Origin: Nemertoderma westbladi | Lineage: Eukaryota > Xenacoelomorpha > Nemertodermatida > Nemertodermatidae | Direction of reading: 5' to 3' | Length of the DNA stretch: 64,000 nucleotides | Assembly: GCA_032718475.1 (NCBI GenBank) | Contig: JAUCBJ010005482.1 | Span: 18,347 to 82,346, forward strand | Part shown: positions 1 to 9,240 of the stretch, piece after piece | Layout: each line of letters begins with the position of its first letter | How positions within the stretch are numbered: the first letter of the stretch is position 1 | Notes under the pieces: model-generated | Databases searched by the model: none | The model's input: the letters and a program-made list of their open reading frames with translations, nothing else | What the model was told of the DNA's origin: nothing | Translations under genes and position numbers: made by a program

Positions 1-418
1 CCTCCTCTTTATCCGCCTCACACTTCTTCCATCGTTTATACGGTGTGTTTACTTCTCTGTCCACCAGATTATGGACCATATATCTACCCCTCTCCACAGA
101 ATCCACAAACTTCCTCCATTATTTTCTAGGTGGTTCCCTCACGTACTTTGGTATCCCAAAAGTATCCTTGTCCCCCTTTACAATGTAACGAAGATGTTTG
201 TCGACTTCATTATCCAACGACTGCATCCCATAGGTCCCAACTAATCATCGTTCGTGCATCTCCCTAAACTGATCTTGCTGCGCGTGCGCTTTCCGACTCT
301 TCGGAACTCGTTTGTAGTATTCCCTCATCTTATTCTCCGGATGTCTTATCATTAAATCCACTAGTAGTTCTTTCCCACTCTTCTCCGACTTTCTCTTCTT
401 CACTAGCATCTCCGCCAT
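1..418 (-). pseudogene. Coding-like fragment, possibly the 5' (gag) end of a second BEL/Pao element
   Basis: On the minus strand an ATG at 418-416 opens a 57-codon lysine-rich frame that stops at 247-245. A shifted frame then stays open, with one stop, to the window edge. This looks like a frameshifted protein rather than random sequence. I do not recognise the protein. Its place directly downstream of the BEL/Pao pol end and a repeat-rich LTR-like spacer suggests the gag start of a neighbouring element of the same family, but that is inference from position only. Confidence 0.3.
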
Positions 419-440
419 CCTGATTCTTCTCTCTCACCAA

Positions 441-1381
441 ACTGGTAGTGCCTTACAAAGGCTCAGAAGGGCAAGAGATAATTATTAATAATAATCTAAT
501 TAGTTGTAAATCAGTGATGGCCTACCTTCTATCTGCTTTTTGTCAACCTTTTGTACAAATATTTTCCCTATGCGTGCCAATTCTTTCCTAATTTGTAATT
601 TTGTCTGTTTTAACTATGTTTCTAGAATTTCATAGTTCTCAGTTGCTACGATTTTTTATTGTGCTATATTCCTCAACTTACACCCTATTATTTATCTACT
701 ACTCAATTACTATGTAAGTAATTCATCACTACTTGTTTACATAAAAGACTAGCTACAACTTTCTTAATGTTATGCTAGCTTCCTACCAGACAGCATTCTG
801 GGTCTGTAGCAATACTCTAAGTCTGGACTCTGGGCTATGCGCTATAGTAGTCTAGTTCGTGTGGCCTACACTGTCTATTCTACTACGCCTACATACCCCC
901 CTCAACTCCTCACGTGGCGCCCTCAGTGCCCACTATAGCACGTGTTACATACTTTTATTGGTCCCATTGACCCAGACGCAATGTGTACCCTTCTAACCCT
1001 CACTGTGATACTATGTACCCTTCTAATTCTGCTACAGTACATATTATGTACTATTATTGGTCCCATTGACCTGGCGTTAGTTTGTATGTAAATTATGTAC
1101 GTTAGGACAAGTGTACTCATCGGACGTAAGTAATTGTAACTACCTACTCCTAAAAATTATGTACGTTGGTACGTTCATACCCATCAGACATACATAATGC
1201 ACATCTAAACCAGATAATATATATGTACATTGGTTCAGGTAGACTCATTGGATGTATGTATGTACATTAGTATGTTCGTACCCATCAGACGTATGTAATT
1301 ATATTTTTTATTTTTATTATTTAGGGTGCCTCGCCCTCATTCCCACCCCCCTCAGTCCAATTTATTGGACGACTCAACTGA
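441..1381. repeat. AT-rich spacer with degenerate short tandem repeats, possible LTR region
   Basis: There is no supportable gene. From about 940 to 1300 there are imperfect direct repeats: the string TTATTGGTCCCATTGACC occurs twice (near 955 and 1055), and four related blocks of roughly 45-65 bp between 1090 and 1300 each carry ATGTAC(G/A)TT followed by a CATCAGAC-like core. The region lies just after the pol stop of the minus-strand BEL/Pao element, where a 3' LTR would be expected. I could not define LTR ends or a matching second LTR. Confidence 0.35.
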
Positions 1382-1807
1382 TTAGGCCGATCCCTCCAAT
1401 AGGCAACACTTTCCTACCACCCTCCTGTAGGTCTTCCTATCCTTCGCTCCAATCTTTCCTCCAATTCTAACCTCCACAGATCTAATATTTCTGTCCTCAC
1501 CACTGTAGCACTCGACTACCCTTGCCAGTCCCCAGTGATTATTGATAATCGTGTCGTCGGTTACGATTATTAAGTTACCCTTCCTGAGCTCCCTCTGACT
1601 ATTCCTCCACTTGCTTCTCTTGAGCAGTGTTGGCAGGTACTCTTGAATCCACCTTTTCCAATACTCTGCACCTATCGCCTTAGCCACCTTCCAGCTCTGA
1701 CGCGAGTTTATAATGTCTGGGTCGATATTTCGCATGTCTATCGTCACTGGTCTCTCCATCCGAAGATTTTCTGGTGTCAGAACGTCCAGCCATTCCGGAT
1801 CATCCAT
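1382..1807 (-). pseudogene. BEL/Pao pol C-terminal (DUF5641-type) domain
   Basis: A 141-codon minus-strand frame reads as the BEL/Pao post-integrase region: DPEWLDVLTPENL at the start, then the tryptophan- and arginine-rich stretch ending in GNLIIVTDD, a valine/arginine strand and a final VGKCCLLE near the polyprotein terminus. A frameshift and stops near 1810-1925 separate it from the integrase core. The intervening sequence in another frame still reads like integrase C-terminal helix sequence (ERLVGSSKQL), so the break is recent relative to the family. Not functional as it stands. Confidence 0.75.
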
Positions 1808-1930
1808 ACAGCGGTTGGCTGTTGATTATCACCTTGCACTTCACCAGCACCATCCTCAATACATCCTCGGTCACCATATGATTGTTCATGAGTTTGGTCA
1901 TCAGCTGCTTAGAGCTTCCGACTAGGCGTT

Positions 1931-2677
1931 CTATGCAACGCGGCGCGTATGCGGCGTGTATGCTGCCTTAACATCTTCTCCCTCCAAGATGTCAAAGGCC
2001 TCCGCTAACTCGTTTTCTGCCCCAACGAAGTTAGTCCCATTGTCGGAGTATAATACTTCGACCATTGCTCCTCTGCGGGCCACGAATCTTTCTAACGCAT
2101 TGATAAATGCCGACGCTATAGCGTCCTGAGCCAGTTCTATCCCCACGGCCCTCATGTTATTACATACAAAGATTATACCGTATCGTTTCTCGGTGTGCCG
2201 CATCACCTTGATCTTTCTCGGCCCAAACATGTCTGAGCTGCAGTGTGTGAATGGTGGGTCGTGATGTCTCAACCTATTAGTTAGCAGTGGCGCCATCTCT
2301 TCCACGGCCCTCTCCTTCTTCGTCCGTCGGCATGTCTGGCATTGCCCCAATACTGCCTTCACCATCTATCTAAGTTGAATTACCCAATATTTCTTCCTGA
2401 TCGCGGTTAGAGTTTGGTTGGTACCGCCGTGTACTATGGTCTTATGGGCATCCCATATAATCTGGTGAACTATTGGTGATTTGTTAGGGATTATTATTGG
2501 TTTCAGTGGAATTAAGGCGCTGGTGTTATTAGCCACCGTGGAGTTCATGACCAGGATTCCAACCTCATCCAGTTGTGGCGACCGTGCATTGATCTCGATG
2601 TCCTGTCGAAGGCGTTGCTGTTTCCCAGCATGGTCAACTTTGTCTCCAAATGCCTTCCCTTGTTCATATTGTATCAC
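1931..2677 (-). pseudogene. BEL/Pao integrase zinc-binding and catalytic core (broken)
   Basis: Two adjoining minus-strand frames (2677-2366 and 2365-1931) form an integrase. The first carries the HQIIWDAHKTIVHGG zinc-binding histidines. The second starts with the paired cysteines CQTC, then has aspartates in SSDMFGP and YSDNGTNF. The third catalytic acidic residue appears in the next frame as ERLVGS near 1930-1920. An in-frame stop separates the two parts at about 2366 and a frameshift lies near 1930, so the enzyme cannot be made from this copy. Confidence 0.75.
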
Positions 2678-2773
2678 GGCTTTGGCCGCCCCTTCCAGAT
2701 CAATGGTGGGTCTAATCTTGCCACCCGTACCAGCCCCCCTAAGGGGGCTGGTATTCTGTATTATAGTATTATC

Positions 2774-3049
2774 CTATTCTCTGTTAGCCCTCAGATATGC
2801 CACTAGCTTCATCGTCTTATACCAGCTAGAGCTGTAACTGAGTAACCTATCTGTTGGATTATCACACGACTCTATCGTCTTAGATCGTGGTGGTTCCTCC
2901 TTAATCTCCCTCACTAACTGGTTGAATATTTCTTCCCCCTCTGATTTGTTTCCCTCATCCTCTACCACTACTTCCTCTCCGATTGAATCTACTTTACTCA
3001 TCAGTGGCCACTTCGACCTGTATTGAGGAAGTGTGGACCATGCTGCCAT
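2774..3049 (-). pseudogene. BEL/Pao RNase H-integrase linker, lower half of the split element
   Basis: This 91-codon minus-strand stretch holds the tryptophan-containing segment that in BEL/Pao follows the LLSRG motif, and then an acidic linker. The preceding LLSRG motif lies at about 7400 on the other side of the RTE insertions. The two halves therefore belong to one pol gene split by them. I did not find a clear target-site duplication at the two junctions (about 3045 and 7371). Confidence 0.6.
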
Positions 3050-5621
3050 AACTCTTGCTTTCTCGGAAAATTTCTACCCCAATCTACAAGCAACTACAGA
3101 TGGAGAGGATCAGCATGCATTCTTAACATTCCTGGGAGACTTTAATGCAAGTCTGCATCAATCACCTACATCGCCCTGGGTCTATAGCAATAGTGTTAAC
3201 CAAAATTCTGTCCATCTTCAGGATTTTATCTCTGGAAATGGATTGTTTTCGGCTGGAACCCAGTTCAAGAAGCGAACTAGAAAGCTATGGACTCATAGTG
3301 GACCCAGTGGTCACAAGTCCCAGATAGACCATATTCTGTTTCGTAGGAAATACAGGAGCTCTATACAAGACTGTAATGCATTTACACTTCGACCCTTCTC
3401 CAGTGATCACCGCCTTATTGTGGCCAAGGTAAGACTTAGTCTGCGTGCTAGCAGAACAACTAAATCTGCCTTGCCGCGACATGACTGGTCCTCTCTGTTG
3501 CAACAGCCAAGTGTGAGATCCAGCTTCACACTACAGCTGAGCAACAGGTATGAGGCTCTTGCCTCTGAGGCGGCAGATCACTGTGAGGGCTATACTGCCT
3601 TTACAGAAGCAGTTAAGTTAGCAGCTGCAGAAACAGTTCCTGTATTCCCTCGAAGCAGGAAAAGGGCCCCCTGGACTGACAACAAAATTCAGAAGTGCCG
3701 AAATGACCTTCATAAGGCGCAGAAAGGGTCCCGACTCAAACAGACTACCGCGGCCAAGAATGCAGTTAAGGCTGCATCTAGGTCCCTGAACAGGCAGTAC
3801 TCTGTTAATCTACAGGAGCTAATAAACCAACAGGTTGATGCCATCAATGATGCTGACGACAGCAGGCAATCATTCCAGGCATGGAAATCGATCAATTTGC
3901 TTACTGGGCGGAAAAGCCAACCAACCACCAAGGTTAAGGCTGAATCACCAGCCGATCGCCTCAATGGTTGGAAAGCCCACTTTGAAAAGCTCCTCAATAA
4001 TGACAGGGTATTGCCTGATAACTTTATAGAAGTAAAAGTGTCTGAGTCTGTACTCCCAGATATTCCCATTGGCGATATCTCCTTTGCAGAAGTGAAGGCT
4101 GCTGCAAAGAGCATTAAGACCAATCGTGCCAGTGGAGTAGATGGTGTTCCCCCTGAGGTCTTTAAAATACCTGAGTGTTTAAAGCTCATCTATCCCATCA
4201 TAGTAGACATGTACCGAACAACAAGAGTCCCACAAGAAATGAAAACAAATAAGTTGGTGCCAGTTCCCAAGAAGGGCAACCTAACACTCTATGGTTCTTT
4301 TCGGGGAATCTCATTGATCTCGATTGCTGCAAAACTATACAATAGGATTCTATTAAATCGCATCAGGGATCCCATTGAGAGACTGCTACGTGGAAATCAG
4401 AATGGGTTCCGTAAAGGTCGTGGGACCATGGAGCCCATTTTGGCACTTAGAAGGATAATTGAAGAGTTATCAAAAAAGAAAGACAGGCATCTGGCTGTTA
4501 TCTTTGTTGACTTCTTCAAGGCCTTTGATTCAGTCTCTCGCTCACGTATGTTCAGCATACTTTCATTATATGGGATTCCTGATGAAATTATTGCAGCAAT
4601 CAGATCAGTATACGATGGTTCGACAACATTTGTGTCTACTGTTGACGGTGACACAGAACCATTTGAAGTGTTATGGGGCGTCCTCCAAGGAGACACACTT
4701 GCACCATTCTTGTTCATTATTGTGGTTGACTATGTTCTACGCATGTCCTTAGATCATCATAATGATGATGGGGTGATGATAACTCCACCTACTGGCTCCA
4801 GAAGTCGAGGAAATCCTGCCAAGTACCTAACTGATCTAGACTTTGCTGATGACTTAGGAGTACTCTCAGAATCATTAGAGGGAGCCCAGCGGCTCCTCGG
4901 CTCATTAGAACATGCTGCTTCTAGTGTTGGTCTTTTTATTAACTCCAGAAAGACCAAAATTCTGACAGTTAACTTTGAAAGTCATCAGCAAGTCTCTGAT
5001 CGGATGAGCATAAGCTCAAAGGATGGTATGCTTGAGCATGTGGACGACTTCTGTTACCTGGGATCATGGATCCGGAAGTCAGGTGAGGACCTTCGAATAC
5101 GTAAGGGAAAGGCATGGGCAGCCTTGAATAGGCTTTCCAGGATTTGGAAGTCACCTAGAATTAATCGGAAACTTAAGGTCCGATTATTTAGAGCAGCAGT
5201 AGTTCCAGTACTCCTCTACGGGAGTCCATGCTGGGCTCTAACTGCTGAGGACACCAAATCTCTGGATGGCACTTTCACAAGAATGCTACGCCGGGTACAT
5301 TGTGTCAAGTACAATGCACACATCTCCAACCAGACACTATATAACATTGGAGGTGTCTCATTGGTTCCCCCAAGCTTGACACTAGAACAAAATCGCCTCC
5401 GCTTTGCAGGACATTGCTTTCGCCGTGAGGACCAGCCAGTGCATAATCTTGTACTTTGGCAGCCTCATGGAGTGAATAAGCATGGTGGACAGCCCATGAC
5501 TTTCTTGAGACGCATCTTAAAGGACACTGGCCTTAAAGATGCGGATGATCTAGCAAATGTCATGGGTGATAGGGAGTTGTGGCGGCGCAATTTTGTTGAC
5601 AAGCCGGCACAGCATTCTTAA
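3033..5621 (+). CDS. RTE endonuclease (partial) - reverse transcriptase polyprotein
   Basis: The open frame of 862 codons includes a few BEL/Pao-derived codons at its start, so the listed ATG is not the native one. The C-terminal half of an apurinic-type endonuclease is visible, with GDFNAS near residue 34 and the terminal SDHRLIV motif near 128. The reverse transcriptase follows, with FRGISLISIAAKLYNRIL (about residues 425-445) and catalytic FADD at 604-607. The C-terminal region has YLGSWI, LYGSPCWALT and a late histidine/cysteine stretch typical of RTE-like elements. The protein copies the element RNA by target-primed reverse transcription. The missing N-terminal endonuclease part makes this copy non-autonomous. 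Confidence 0.85.
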   Translation: MDHAAITLAFSENFYPNLQATTDGEDQHAFLTFLGDFNASLHQSPTSPWVYSNSVNQNSVHLQDFISGNGLFSAGTQFKKRTRKLWTHSGPSGHKSQIDHILFRRKYRSSIQDCNAFTLRPFSSDHRLIVAKVRLSLRASRTTKSALPRHDWSSLLQQPSVRSSFTLQLSNRYEALASEAADHCEGYTAFTEAVKLAAAETVPVFPRSRKRAPWTDNKIQKCRNDLHKAQKGSRLKQTTAAKNAVKAASRSLNRQYSVNLQELINQQVDAINDADDSRQSFQAWKSINLLTGRKSQPTTKVKAESPADRLNGWKAHFEKLLNNDRVLPDNFIEVKVSESVLPDIPIGDISFAEVKAAAKSIKTNRASGVDGVPPEVFKIPECLKLIYPIIVDMYRTTRVPQEMKTNKLVPVPKKGNLTLYGSFRGISLISIAAKLYNRILLNRIRDPIERLLRGNQNGFRKGRGTMEPILALRRIIEELSKKKDRHLAVIFVDFFKAFDSVSRSRMFSILSLYGIPDEIIAAIRSVYDGSTTFVSTVDGDTEPFEVLWGVLQGDTLAPFLFIIVVDYVLRMSLDHHNDDGVMITPPTGSRSRGNPAKYLTDLDFADDLGVLSESLEGAQRLLGSLEHAASSVGLFINSRKTKILTVNFESHQQVSDRMSISSKDGMLEHVDDFCYLGSWIRKSGEDLRIRKGKAWAALNRLSRIWKSPRINRKLKVRLFRAAVVPVLLYGSPCWALTAEDTKSLDGTFTRMLRRVHCVKYNAHISNQTLYNIGGVSLVPPSLTLEQNRLRFAGHCFRREDQPVHNLVLWQPHGVNKHGGQPMTFLRRILKDTGLKDADDLANVMGDRELWRRNFVDKPAQHS

Positions 5622-5659
5622 AAATGCAGCTGCAATGCAGCATGCCGATCCTAGTAGTA
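3045..5659 (+). mobile_element. RTE-clade non-LTR retrotransposon, copy 1 (5'-truncated)
   Basis: This is a 5'-truncated LINE lying in the BEL/Pao pol. It ends with a very short 3' UTR (from 5622) and a TAG/GTA-type simple tail at about 5650-5659, immediately followed by copy 2. The truncation removes the start of the endonuclease domain. The coding part is open and closely matches the two other copies in the window (5660-7370 and 31997-33315), so this family was active recently. Confidence 0.85.
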
Positions 5660-7333
5660 CCAGCCGATCGCCTCAATGGTTGGAAAGCCCACTTTGAAAA
5701 GCTCCTCAATAATGACAGGGTATTGCCTGATAACTTTATAGAAGTAAAAGTGTCTGAGTCTGTACTCCCAGATATTCCCATTGGCGATATCTCCTTTGCA
5801 GAAGTGAAGGCTGCTGCAAAGAGCATTAAGACCAATCGTGCCAGTGGAGTAGATGGTGTTCCCCCTGAGGTCTTTAAAATACCTGAGTGTTTAAAGCTCA
5901 TCTATCCCATCATAGTAGACATGTACCGAACAACAAGAGTCCCACAAGAAATGAAAACAAATAAGTTGGTGCCAGTTCCCAAGAAGGGCAACCTAACACT
6001 CTATGGTTCTTTTCGGGGAATCTCATTGATCTCGATTGCTGCAAAGCTATACAATAGGATTCTATTAAATCGCATCAGGGATCCCATTGAGAGACTGCTC
6101 CGTGGAAATCAGAATGGGTTCTGTAAAGGTCGTGGTACCATGGAGCCCATTTTGACACTTAAAAGGATAATTGAAGAATTATCAAAAAAGAAAGACAGGC
6201 ATCTGGCTGTTATCTTTGTTGACTTCTTCAAGGCCTTTGATTCAGTCTCTCGCTCACGTATGTTCAGCATACTTTCATTATATGGGATTCCTGATGAAAT
6301 TATTGCAGCAATAAGATCAGTATACGATGGTTCAACAACATTTGTGTCTACTGTTGACGGTGACACAGAACCATTTGAAGTGTTATGGGGCGTCCTCCAA
6401 GGAGACACACTTGCACCATTCTTGTTCATTATTGTGGTTGACTATGTTCTACGCATGTCCTTAGATCATCATAATGATGATGGGGTGATAATATATCCAC
6501 CTACTGGCTCCAGAAGTCGAGGAAATCCTGCCAAGTACCTAACTGATCTAGACTTTGCTGATGACTTAGGAGTACTCTCAGAATCACTAGAGGGAGCCCA
6601 ACGGCTCCTCAGCTCATTAGAACATGCTGCTTCTAGTGTTGGTCTTTTTATTAACTCCAGAAAGACCAAAATTTTGACAGTTAACTTTGAAAGTCCTCAG
6701 CAAGTCTCTGATCGGATGAGCATAAACTTAAAGGATGGTATGCTTGAGCATGTGGACGACTTCTGTTACCTGGGATCATGGATCCGGAAGTCAGGTGAGG
6801 ACCTTCGAATACGTAAGGGAAAGGCATGGGCAGCCTTGAATAGGCTTTCCAGGACTTGGAAGTCACCGAGAATTAATCGGAAACTTAAGGTCCGATTATT
6901 TAGAGCAGCAGTAGTTCCAGTACTCCTCTAAGGGAGTCCATGCTGGGCTCTAACTGCTGAGGACACCAAATCGCTGGATGGCACATTCACAAGAATGCTA
7001 CGCCGGGTTCATTGTGTCAAGTACAATGCGCACATCTCCAACCAGACACTATATAACATTGGAGGTGTCTCATTGGTTCCCCCAAGCTTGACACTAGAAC
7101 AAAATCGCCTCCGCTTTGCAGGACATTGCTTTCGCCGTGAGGACCAGCCAGTGCATAATCTTGTACTTTGGCAGCCTCATGGAGTGAATAAGCATGGTGG
7201 ACAGCCCATGACTTTCTTGAGACGCATCTTAAAGGACACTGGCCTTGAAGATGCGGATGATCTAGCAAATGTCATGGGTGATAGGGAGTTGTGGCGGTGC
7301 AATTTTATTGACAAGCCGGCACAGCATTCTTAA
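5624..7333 (+). pseudogene. RTE reverse transcriptase, nonsense-mutated
   Basis: The frame runs from a few codons of copy 1 3' UTR into the RT domain and continues to a TAA at 6929-6931, where copy 1 has TAC. The remainder stays in the same frame to 7333 and matches copy 1 to its normal stop, so one point mutation is the main defect. FADD is intact. Other differences from copy 1 are scattered substitutions. Confidence 0.85.
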
Positions 7334-7370
7334 AAATGCAGCTGCAATGCAGCATGCCGATCCTAGTAGT
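5660..7370 (+). mobile_element. RTE retrotransposon, copy 2, fused head-to-tail to copy 1
   Basis: Copy 2 begins at the equivalent of position 3950 of copy 1 (CCAGCCGATCGCC) directly after the copy 1 tail. It ends with the same 3' UTR and a TAGTAGTAG tail at about 7360-7371. It lacks the endonuclease and the N-terminal linker. No unrelated sequence lies between the copies. Confidence 0.85.
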
Positions 7371-7815
7371 AGTAGAGAAAGCGTGGCATTGTACGCCCCT
7401 CGATAGCAAGTTGGCCAGATTGTCATCAGTCAGGCAGTAGTGCCACTTGTCCAAGTCTGTTGTTGCTCTTATCTCATCCACTCGATTCACTACGAATATG
7501 GGATATCGCGTCTTTTCGTTATGCAACCATCCCAATACCACCATACCAGTGGTGTGTTTCTACTATACTTGGCATTGCATCCACCAAATATGCTGTTGCT
7601 CTCACTACCAGTCTCGCAGCCGTTAGCGCGAGTTTTGGTACTGATGCTGAATCTTGCGGCGTCAACCTCACTTTACTGAATGCTAGTCTGGACTTATGAG
7701 TCCCCTTTCGCTGTACCAAATAAAGCGCAGCACCATATGCTTCCAGGGATATGTCGGAGAACATATGTAGTTCCAGTTCACTCATGTCTCCATCCGGGAA
7801 GTATACACGTGGCAT
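7371..7815 (-). pseudogene. BEL/Pao RNase H/A17-region, upper half of the split element
   Basis: Two overlapping minus-strand frames (7815-7519 and 7544-7371) carry SELELHMFSDISLEAYGAALY, the usual aspartate-containing start of this region, and then WHYCLTDDNLANLLSRG, which precedes the integrase linker. A frameshift lies near 7530. The RTE tail begins at 7371, within the sequence that continues at about 3045. Confidence 0.7.
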
Positions 7816-7942
7816 ACTGTAAGTTCACATATCTTCTAAGCTCCCTGTCCATTTCTCCCTGTTTATTTATTTCTATCGGGAACTCCGCATCCCAGTCATC
7901 TCTGATTTTGTAAACCTTCTTGAGTATTTGCTTCCTGGTGAC

Positions 7943-8752
7943 TTACAATGAGGATGCTAATCCTAGCGAGGATTGTAAATCCTCGCTATGTATGACACTT
8001 GGTATGGATCCCAGCTGATATTCCAACTCGTCTGTCTCCCGGTACCACACGATCCCTAGTGCTTTCTGCTGCAATTCTAATCTTCTGTCCACCATAATCT
8101 GTTCCTTTACCATCATAGGTTTATCCAATTTTACCTCTGGTTATTTATCCTCTATGGCTTCCATGAATTCTTTAGAGTTTGACTGGAACTTCGTCAAGTT
8201 GAATCCCGATTTCTTCAGGATGTCGCAAACTTTGCTCCCCGTTTGGACGATCTCCTCAATGGAGTTTCCAGAACCCATCCCGTCATCCACGTAGAACCTG
8301 CGTCGAATCATATCGATCGCCTCTTTACTATACTCCTCCTCTTTGCCCTCCACTGTATCTCTTATGGCCATGGTCGTGGTGAATGAAGACGAGTTGGCCC
8401 CCATATTCTGTACCACCATCTTCTACATTGGTATATCTGATGGTTCTTCATCACCATTGTACCACAGGAAGCGTTGACTATCACTGTCCTCCTCAGTTAC
8501 CCACACTTGGTTAAACATGCCCACAATGTCACACGTGAAGGTGTGTTTCCCATTTCTAAATCTCAACAGAACTTCTATCCCCGAATTGTAAATATTGGGG
8601 CCTTCTAGTAGGTAGTCATTAAGGCTCATGCCGTTTGTCTTGGCAGAGGCGTCAACCACCATCCTTAGTTTGCCTTTCTTGGGATCTAGAGCCACATGAA
8701 GTAGCAGATAGTGAGTCCTGTTGGTGTCCGGTTCATCTACTGGTAGCTCCAT
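7943..8752 (-). pseudogene. BEL/Pao reverse transcriptase (fragmented)
   Basis: Three consecutive minus-strand pieces make up the RT: 8752-8423 with KGKLRMVVDASAK and the FTCDIVGMFNQVWV palm strand, 8419-8141 with the catalytic RFYVDDGMGS box, and 8128-7943 with KALGIVWY. In-frame stops near 8420 and 8130 separate them. Motifs and their order are those of BEL/Pao RT. The copy is inactive. Confidence 0.8.
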
Positions 8753-8779
8753 AGCCCATCCACGTTCTACATATTTCTT

Positions 8780-9240
8780 AATGGTTTTAGGTGTCCTCTA
8801 CCGAGGTTCCTACCCCGATCTCCTTTAACCCCTCGAAATCCTGCCATAGCAGCCTCTTAAGCTGTTCCTCCACCCCTTCATCCTCCATCTCTCCCATCGT
8901 CCCTGCTAACATGCACCCTGAGGATTCGGATAATCCATGCCAACTATGTGAGAGACTTTCGGGACATCTAGTTCGGGCACGGAAAAGTCGATGCCGTCCA
9001 GGTACCGATATTGTTCGATCTCGATCTTTGTAGGTCGCCTGACGTTGATGTTAATCGACTCCATTATCCTGATGGGTTCGATGGTAGCCCCATAATCGCA
9101 CCCTGGTGTTATCGCTCCAATTTCACATAGTCCCGTCCTCATCTTCATGACCTCGTCCTTGCTTGATATCGTGGACACCGCCATCTTGCTTGGCTTGGTC
9201 GTCAACCCTATTCTCTCGGCTACCCAACTCTTCGTTAGCG
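8780..9240 (-). pseudogene. BEL/Pao protease region (partial)
   Basis: The frame 9205-8906 and its continuation to about 8790 read as the pol N-terminal part, including VSHIVGMDYPNPQG, which resembles the aspartic-protease C-terminal strand of BEL/Pao. The frame stays open upward to about 9240, where similarity passes to the oppositely oriented Penelope-like element. No DTG motif is present in the retained part. Confidence 0.5.
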
